Shown here one piece after another: positions 4,799-8,625 of a stretch of 8,625 nt of DNA. The position numbers and the translations under genes are program-made. Every line of letters starts with the position of its first letter. The first letter of the stretch is position 1. Source of the DNA: Candidatus Woesearchaeota archaeon (GTDB lineage: Archaea; Nanobdellota; Nanobdellia; Woesearchaeales; SM23-78); contig DRSY01000036.1 in the NCBI GenBank assembly GCA_011372335.1, positions 1-8,625 on the forward strand. Reading direction: 5' to 3'. Below the pieces are notes generated by a model that saw nothing but the letters and a program-made list of their open reading frames with translations, did no database searches and was not told the DNA's origin.

Positions 4799-7282
4799 CT
4801 AAGTGCACTCACTATACCCGCAATTAGCTGCGCACTTAATACACCCCTCTACATGGATTAGGGGACCTCCGCATATAGGGCAGGCACCTGTAAGTTTCAC
4901 TTCAGGAGGCTTGTTAGGAGTAGGCTGCTCAGTATAGGTAATTAATTCGCTCTGTGCTGGTAATGGCGGCATGGTTACTCCTTCCTCTTTCATCTGAGTC
5001 TCAAGCGCTTTTCCAACTGCATCAGCGCATGAAAGAACCCTGTTCATTCCGAATCCGAAAGGTCTGTGGCAACTGATTCCCTTCAGCTCCTTAACAACTT
5101 CTCTAGGATGAATACCTGATCTGAGAGCTAAGGAGATCAACCTCCCAATAGCCTCTGCTTGTGAATCAGCACAGCCACCTGCTTTTCCAATCTGGTTAAA
5201 AACTTCGAATATGTTCCCGTGTTCATCATGGTTAATAGTAACATAAAGATTTCCACAGCCTGTAATCATCTTTCTAGTCACTCCTCTAACCACCGCAGGT
5301 CTTTTCTTCTTAATCAGAACGCTCTTCTTAAGGGTATCTTTCTCAGCTTCTTTTTTCTTTAAGAGGTTTAATACTTGTTCTTCTCTACTCCCATCTCTAT
5401 AAACAGTAACCCCTTTGCAACCAAGCTCGTAGGCGAGTTCGTACACTTTTCTTATATCTTCCTGTGTAGCTTCATTGGGAAAATTAACTGTTTTGCTTAC
5501 CGCATTATCAGTGTATTTCTGAAACGCTGCTTGCATCCTGATATGATATTCTGGGCTTATATCACGGGAGGTTACAAAGACCTTCCTGACTTCTTTCGGA
5601 ATGCTTGGAATATCTTTAAGAGTGCCTTTCTCCCCGATTTCTTTGATAAGCTCCGCTGAGTAAAAACCTAACTCTTTTGCTTTCTTCTTAAATAAAGGAT
5701 TCACTTCTATAAGCGTATCGCCTTTGTAAAGAATGTTCTCTCTTTTAAAAACAATAGCGAATAAAGGCTCTATCCCGCTTGAAGCCCCAGCAATTATGCT
5801 AATACTTCCTGTCGGAGCAATCGTAGTTGTTGTTGCATTCCTCAATAATAAGTATCTGCCTTTAAAATTCTTTGAGTTCTTATCATAAATGCTGTCTTTA
5901 AAATTAGGAAAAACACCTCTTACCTTGGCTAGTTCAACAGAAGCCTTTTTTGACTCCTCATCAATAAACCTCATAATCTTCTCGCCCATGCGGATGCCTT
6001 TCTCAGAATTATAAGGTATGCCGAGTTCCATGAGCATATCAGCAAAGCCCATCACTCCAAGACCAATCTTCCTATTAGCAAGGGTCATGCTTTCAATCTG
6101 TTTTAAAGGGTACTTGTTCATATCAATAACATTATCCAAGAAATGAACTGCTGTATGAACAACTTTTCTTAGTTTTTCATAATCAATTTCGCCTTTACGC
6201 ACGAATTTAGCAAGATTAATCGAGCCAAGATTACAAGACTCGTATGGTAGTAAGGGTTGTTCTCCGCAAGGATTAGTGCTTTCGATTTCGCCGAGACTAG
6301 GGGTTTGGTTAGCTGCATTAATCTTATCAATGAATATCACTCCCGGCTCCCCATTATTCCAAGCCATATCTACGATAAGGTCAAAAACTTTCCTAGCGCT
6401 TAACAACACCTCCCCGTTCCTTATAACACCTATCTCTTTACCAGTATGTTTATCAAGAACTTTTTTGCGATCAGGGCTTAGACTCATAGAAGGAGCGTCT
6501 TTGTGCGTCTGGTGCTGTATTGATGCTAGCTGCTCTAAGGTGTAATGGGTCTTTGTATGCGGGTTGATAAGGTTATAGTGCTGGTTTTTATGAACTGCTT
6601 GCATGAACTTATCAGTAATAGCAACAGAGAGGTTGAAGTTCGTTATTGCTTTATTATCTTGTTTTGCATAGATGAACGATATAATATCCGGGTGGTCAAC
6701 TCTTAAGATACCCATATTAGCTCCTCTTCTCGTACCTCCCTGCTTCACTTCCTCAGTGGTATTATTATACATACGAATAAAAGAGACTGGTCCAGGGGAT
6801 GTGCCGTTAGTAGTCCTTATCCTTGCTCCGTTAGGCCTGAGCTTTGAGAAACTGAAACCAGTGCCTCCACCGGATTTATGAACCATGACGGTATCATAAA
6901 GGGTTTGCATTATGCTTCCCATGTCATCCTCGATAGGGAGTACAAAACACGCGGATAATTGTTGTAAATCACGCCCTGCATTCATAAGAGTGGGAGAATT
7001 AGGCATGAATTCAAGGTTCACCATTATATCATAGAATTCTTTGGCTGTTTTTCTAATATCAGCGTTCTCATCATAGTTCTTATCAGCAAGGGATATATTC
7101 GTAGCTACTCTAGCAAATAATTCTTCTGGTGTTTCACACACTCCGCCTTTTTCATCTTTCATTAAGTACCTTCTTTCAAGAACAACTTTGGCATTAGGTG
7201 TTAATACTGCTTTCTTCTTGGTCAGCTCTTTTTTTATTTTTCTAATCTCATCAGAATCTCTTGCTTCTTTTGCCTGTTTCAT
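4799..7282 (-). CDS. nrdJ: Adenosylcobalamin-dependent (class II) ribonucleotide reductase
   Basis: This 827-residue enzyme reduces ribonucleotides to deoxyribonucleotides using a radical made from adenosylcobalamin. The catalytic set is visible. C112 (LSACFVLP) pairs with C350, and NPCGE gives N337, thiyl C339 and E341. The 11-residue C339-to-C350 spacing matches Thermotoga-type NrdJ. Other family blocks are [16 protein letters not shown] (135-150), [12 protein letters not shown] (180-191) and [13 protein letters not shown] (487-499). A TSCPD domain spans about 665-740. The C-terminal tail has cysteines at 801, 804, 814, 817, 821 and 826, forming the zinc and redox-shuttle end. There is no N-terminal ATP-cone, so overall activity control by dATP is absent from the enzyme. 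Residues about 245-290 look longer than in short homologues. Its ATG directly follows the nrdR stop, with GGAGGG 6 nt before it. Confidence 0.97.
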   Translation of the reverse strand: MKQAKEARDSDEIRKIKKELTKKKAVLTPNAKVVLERRYLMKDEKGGVCETPEELFARVATNISLADKNYDENADIRKTAKEFYDIMVNLEFMPNSPTLMNAGRDLQQLSACFVLPIEDDMGSIMQTLYDTVMVHKSGGGTGFSFSKLRPNGARIRTTNGTSPGPVSFIRMYNNTTEEVKQGGTRRGANMGILRVDHPDIISFIYAKQDNKAITNFNLSVAITDKFMQAVHKNQHYNLINPHTKTHYTLEQLASIQHQTHKDAPSMSLSPDRKKVLDKHTGKEIGVIRNGEVLLSARKVFDLIVDMAWNNGEPGVIFIDKINAANQTPSLGEIESTNPCGEQPLLPYESCNLGSINLAKFVRKGEIDYEKLRKVVHTAVHFLDNVIDMNKYPLKQIESMTLANRKIGLGVMGFADMLMELGIPYNSEKGIRMGEKIMRFIDEESKKASVELAKVRGVFPNFKDSIYDKNSKNFKGRYLLLRNATTTTIAPTGSISIIAGASSGIEPLFAIVFKRENILYKGDTLIEVNPLFKKKAKELGFYSAELIKEIGEKGTLKDIPSIPKEVRKVFVTSRDISPEYHIRMQAAFQKYTDNAVSKTVNFPNEATQEDIRKVYELAYELGCKGVTVYRDGSREEQVLNLLKKKEAEKDTLKKSVLIKKKRPAVVRGVTRKMITGCGNLYVTINHDEHGNIFEVFNQIGKAGGCADSQAEAIGRLISLALRSGIHPREVVKELKGISCHRPFGFGMNRVLSCADAVGKALETQMKEEGVTMPPLPAQSELITYTEQPTPNKPPEVKLTGACPICGGPLIHVEGCIKCAANCGYSECT

Positions 7283-7774
7283 TTACAACCCTCCTCTCTT
7301 GGTTTTTTTTAATGATTTTGTATTGTTGTGTGTTTTTAGAAGTCTGACCTCCTTCTCAAATTCCCCAATATCTTGGAAAGCCCTGTAAACAGAGGCAAAT
7401 CTGATGTAAGCAACAGAGTCTAGTTTTTTAAGATGCTTCATCACAAGGTTTCCTATTGCAGAACTCTTAACTTCTGGCGAATGTTTTTTCCTAAGAGTTC
7501 TTTCAATGCTGTCAATAATGGTGTCGATATCTTCCTGGGTTAAGGGTCTCTTCTCACAAGCTTTTAATATCCCTCTTCTTAGTTTTTCCTTGTCAAAGAG
7601 TTCTCTGCTACCATCTTTTTTTATAACCCTTAGACTAAAGTTCTCAATCTTTTCATAAGTTGTGAAGCGCTTCTTACACTTTAAGCACTCTCGTCGTCTC
7701 CTAGTAATCTCTTCACCGGTCTCCCTGGTTTCAATAACCCTTGTTTCCTTAGCTAAACAAAAAGGACACCTCAT
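7283..7774 (-). CDS. nrdR: NrdR ribonucleotide-reductase repressor
   Basis: This 163-residue regulator senses ATP/dATP and represses ribonucleotide reductase genes. A four-cysteine zinc ribbon opens the protein (MRCPFC, then ECLKCKKRF: C3, C6, C30, C33). The basic stretch ITRRRREC and FTTYE follow, typical of the DNA-binding part. The ATP-cone domain spans about 48-138, ending in VAYIRFASVYRAF (121-133). Length is close to the usual 150-160, with a short charged tail. NrdR is predominantly bacterial and only sparsely present in archaea, so horizontal transfer at some stage is likely (inference). It is directly followed by nrdJ in the same transcript. Two candidate NrdR boxes in its own leader suggest that it represses itself and nrdJ together. 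Confidence 0.95.
   Translation of the reverse strand: MRCPFCLAKETRVIETRETGEEITRRRRECLKCKKRFTTYEKIENFSLRVIKKDGSRELFDKEKLRRGILKACEKRPLTQEDIDTIIDSIERTLRKKHSPEVKSSAIGNLVMKHLKKLDSVAYIRFASVYRAFQDIGEFEKEVRLLKTHNNTKSLKKTKRGGL
7289..7294 (-). promoter_or_regulatory. Shine-Dalgarno sequence of nrdJ inside the nrdR 3' end
   Basis: The minus strand reads GGAGGG-TTGTAA-ATG. The motif lies within the last codons of nrdR (GGL stop), 6 nt before the nrdJ ATG at 7282, and the TAA directly abuts that ATG. This fits translational coupling of an internal operon gene, in contrast to the leaderless operon-heading genes of this window. Confidence 0.7.
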
Positions 7775-7780
7775 AAAAAA

Positions 7781-7796
7781 CCCCCATATATAGCGT
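7781..7796 (-). promoter_or_regulatory. Candidate NrdR box 1 (proximal)
   Basis: On the minus strand the 16-mer is ACGCTATATATGGGGG. It matches the bacterial NrdR consensus, as I recall it (ACACTATATATAGTGT), at 12 of 16 positions; the core CTATATAT is exact. The 3' G-run lies 6 nt before the nrdR ATG and may also serve as the ribosome-binding tract, so a bound repressor would sit over it. Confidence 0.5.
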
Positions 7797-7811
7797 CATA
7801 GATGATAAAAA

Positions 7812-7827
7812 ACCCTGTATCTGTGGT
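7812..7827 (-). promoter_or_regulatory. Candidate NrdR box 2 (distal)
   Basis: The minus strand 16-mer is ACCACAGATACAGGGT, 10 of 16 matches to the same consensus. Alone it is weak. Its value comes from position: exactly 15 bp separates it from box 1, giving a 31-bp centre-to-centre distance. That is the tandem spacing of bacterial NrdR boxes (about 15-16 bp apart). It overlaps the transcription start predicted from the TATA box at 7836-7847. Confidence 0.42.
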
Positions 7828-7835
7828 TGGTTGGT

Positions 7836-7847
7836 ATTTATAAATAT
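7836..7847 (-). promoter_or_regulatory. TATA box of the nrdR-nrdJ operon
   Basis: The minus strand reads ATATTTATAAATACC around here, a strong but nearly symmetric archaeal TATA element. Counting about 27 nt downstream places the transcription start near 7814, giving a leader of about 40 nt. This is longer than for other genes in the window, and the leader contains one candidate NrdR box while the second overlaps the start site. Confidence 0.65.
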
Positions 7848-7898
7848 TTTTGTAGTTTAGAATATAAGATGTAAAGAGTATATTGTAAAATAAGGAAT

Positions 7899-8005
7899 AA
7901 AAAAAAGATTGCGCAGAGCAAAAAAGAATTGAAAATAAGAAAAAAATGAGGTAATAAGAAATAATAACCCTTTCTAAAAAGATCTGGGGATTCAGAGCTA
8001 AAAAA
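7899..8005 (-). terminator. Repeated T-tracts downstream of the ferredoxin gene
   Basis: On the minus strand after the ferredoxin TGA there are T6 (8005-8000), T7 (7947-7941), T7 (7926-7920) and T8 (7906-7899). Serial U-tracts of this kind are a common archaeal terminator arrangement and separate the ferredoxin from the nrdR promoter. I see no convincing gene in 7850-8007. Confidence 0.55.
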
Positions 8006-8007
8006 CC

Positions 8008-8235
8008 TCAGATGAGCTTCTTTCCACTCTCCAATTCGATTATATGAATACAATTAACAGGGCATACTTGAGCAGCATCCATACAGCAACCCATATCATC
8101 AATATCCGGGGTCTTAACACTGGCTTTAGGCATCCCATCCACATCTTTCATCTCAAAGCTTTCCGGACAACTAGCATTACAAGCACCGCAACCCGTGCAT
8201 TGCTCAACATCAACTTCTACTTTATACTTAGCCAT
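8008..8235 (-). CDS. Single [4Fe-4S] cluster ferredoxin with probable disulfide
   Basis: With the ATG at 8235 this is a 75-residue soluble electron carrier (MAKYKVEVDVEQCTGCG). Cysteines are at 13, 16, 19, 23, 50, 51, 58 and 62. C13-x2-C16-x2-C19 together with C58 (before Pro) would bind one [4Fe-4S] cluster. C23 and C50 occupy the positions that form the structural disulfide in Pyrococcus furiosus-type ferredoxins (8 residues between C50 and C58 as there). C51 and C62 are extra. The second cluster motif of 2[4Fe-4S] ferredoxins is absent. An in-frame TTG at 8253 is not favoured, since it has no ribosome-binding site and MAKYKVEV is a normal ferredoxin start. The gene lies 44 bp after the DUF1858 gene. 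It may reduce the corrinoid or the reductase nearby (inference only). Confidence 0.9.
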   Translation of the reverse strand: MAKYKVEVDVEQCTGCGACNASCPESFEMKDVDGMPKASVKTPDIDDMGCCMDAAQVCPVNCIHIIELESGKKLI

Positions 8236-8265
8236 GCTCGCATCACGAATCAAAAAAATTACGGC

Positions 8266-8280
8266 TTTGTTTTTAAAGTT
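8266..8280 (-). promoter_or_regulatory. Possible TATA element of the ferredoxin gene
   Basis: The minus strand reads AACTTTAAAAACAAAG. TTTAAAAA begins 42 nt before the ATG at 8235, so a transcript could begin near 8248 with a leader of about 12 nt. It overlaps the DUF1858 stop codon, so co-transcription with that gene is equally possible. Confidence 0.4.
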
Positions 8281-8552
8281 TACTGTTTATCAGGTTTCTT
8301 AATAACCTTGTTAATCTCATTAACAAGTTCGTCCACTTCTTTATCACTCATCCCGTGAGCCTTACAGCCCTGTTCCAAGGTTTCATAAGCAGTCATAGCA
8401 CATCCTACACAGTGTAAGCCATGCCTAAACATAATCTCGGCTGTTTCAGGATGCTTAGAAGTGATATCAATGATAAGCATGTCCTTAGTAATTCCTTCCT
8501 TGCTAGCGTTCTTATATTCTACTGCATTTTCTTTCTTTTGTTTTTTCACCAT
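8280..8552 (-). CDS. DUF1858 protein (hybrid-cluster-associated redox disulfide domain)
   Basis: This 90-residue protein has a basic N-terminal tail (MVKKQKKEN) followed by one DUF1858 domain from about 20 to 85. The pattern is ITKDMLIIDITSKHPETAEI (21-40), then FRHGLHCVGC (42-51) with the C48-x2-C51 redox pair, then ETLEQGCKAHGMS (57-69) with a third cysteine C63, and a closing helix. The domain is known as the hybrid cluster protein-associated redox disulfide family and is thought to work in thiol redox or metal chemistry; its exact function is unknown. The ATG at 8552 is preferred over GTG at 8558; both lie at leaderless distance from the TATA box at 8576-8586. It is adjacent to and upstream of the ferredoxin, suggesting a redox pair (inference). 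Confidence 0.88.
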   Translation of the reverse strand: MVKKQKKENAVEYKNASKEGITKDMLIIDITSKHPETAEIMFRHGLHCVGCAMTAYETLEQGCKAHGMSDKEVDELVNEINKVIKKPDKQ

Positions 8553-8575
8553 CTTCACTCAAAAAAGTGAGTTGT

Positions 8576-8588
8576 GATTTATAAAGGT
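8576..8588 (-). promoter_or_regulatory. TATA box with BRE-like flank for the DUF1858 gene
   Basis: The minus strand reads GAAACC-TTTATAAATC, a good TATA box preceded by a purine-rich segment of the kind recognised by TFB. TTATAAAT starts 32 nt before the ATG (8552) and 26 nt before the GTG (8558). The remaining 37 nt to the window end hold no supportable gene. Confidence 0.65.
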
Positions 8589-8625
8589 TTCACTTAGTAA
8601 AGGACCAGCAAATTAAGATAATTCA

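Noticed and set aside
5375..6881. Several plus-strand open frames within nrdJ
   Set aside because: All are antisense to continuous NrdJ coding sequence with intact motifs and have no promoter or recognisable product.
7838..8053. Minus-strand 71-codon frame rich in Phe and Leu
   Set aside because: It overlaps the ferredoxin 3' end out of frame and then reads through T-rich terminator sequence, which explains the hydrophobic composition. It also runs into the nrdR TATA box.
8236..8253. TTG start adding six residues to the ferredoxin
   Set aside because: It has no Shine-Dalgarno sequence, and the added residues are not ferredoxin-like. The ATG at 8235 gives the usual family start.

Overview
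The window reads as archaeal and most likely comes from a small-genome DPANN-type lineage (Woesearchaeota or Pacearchaeota-like; inferred, not proven). The reasons are TATA boxes about 26-32 bp upstream of many start codons, which implies leaderless or very short-leader mRNAs; poly-T terminators; an archaeal HTH_45-type winged helix; an archaeal NFACT (Rqc2-like) start; short intergenic gaps; and AT-rich DNA. All genes but one lie on the minus strand, so transcription runs from high to low coordinates.

Left part (1-2340): a minus-strand operon runs yvcK/cofD-family gene (promoter near 1962), then a HAD phosphatase-like gene, a short protein resembling the front of a left-handed beta-helix sugar nucleotidyl/acyltransferase, and the first 29 codons of an NFACT (Rqc2/NEMF-like) gene cut by the window edge. 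Gaps are 2 nt, a 1-nt overlap and 2 nt. Before it sits a free-standing EF-Tu domain-2-like protein with a TTG start, a strong Shine-Dalgarno sequence and its own hairpin/poly-T terminator.

Middle (2421-4070): a seven-helix membrane protein overlaps a winged-helix regulator by 20 bp. Divergent from this pair is the only plus-strand gene, an unrecognised 92-residue protein. Next is a small four-helix membrane protein.

Right part (4154-8558): this is a deoxyribonucleotide and redox module. It runs DUF1858 CxxC protein, single-cluster ferredoxin, NrdR repressor, class II adenosylcobalamin-dependent ribonucleotide reductase (NrdJ, 827 aa), then corrinoid adenosyltransferase (CobA/BtuR type). nrdR and nrdJ are directly abutting. 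The nrdR leader, downstream of an archaeal TATA box, holds two NrdR-box-like 16-mers separated by 15 bp, the bacterial arrangement. The adenosyltransferase would supply the NrdJ cofactor; no corrinoid synthesis genes are visible, so salvage is the likely source.

The most interesting points are the bacterial-type NrdR circuit inside an archaeal promoter, the supply of NrdJ by its cofactor enzyme, the overlapping 7TM/winged-helix pair, and the orphan plus-strand gene. I saw no tRNA, rRNA, CRISPR array, insertion sequence or prophage gene.
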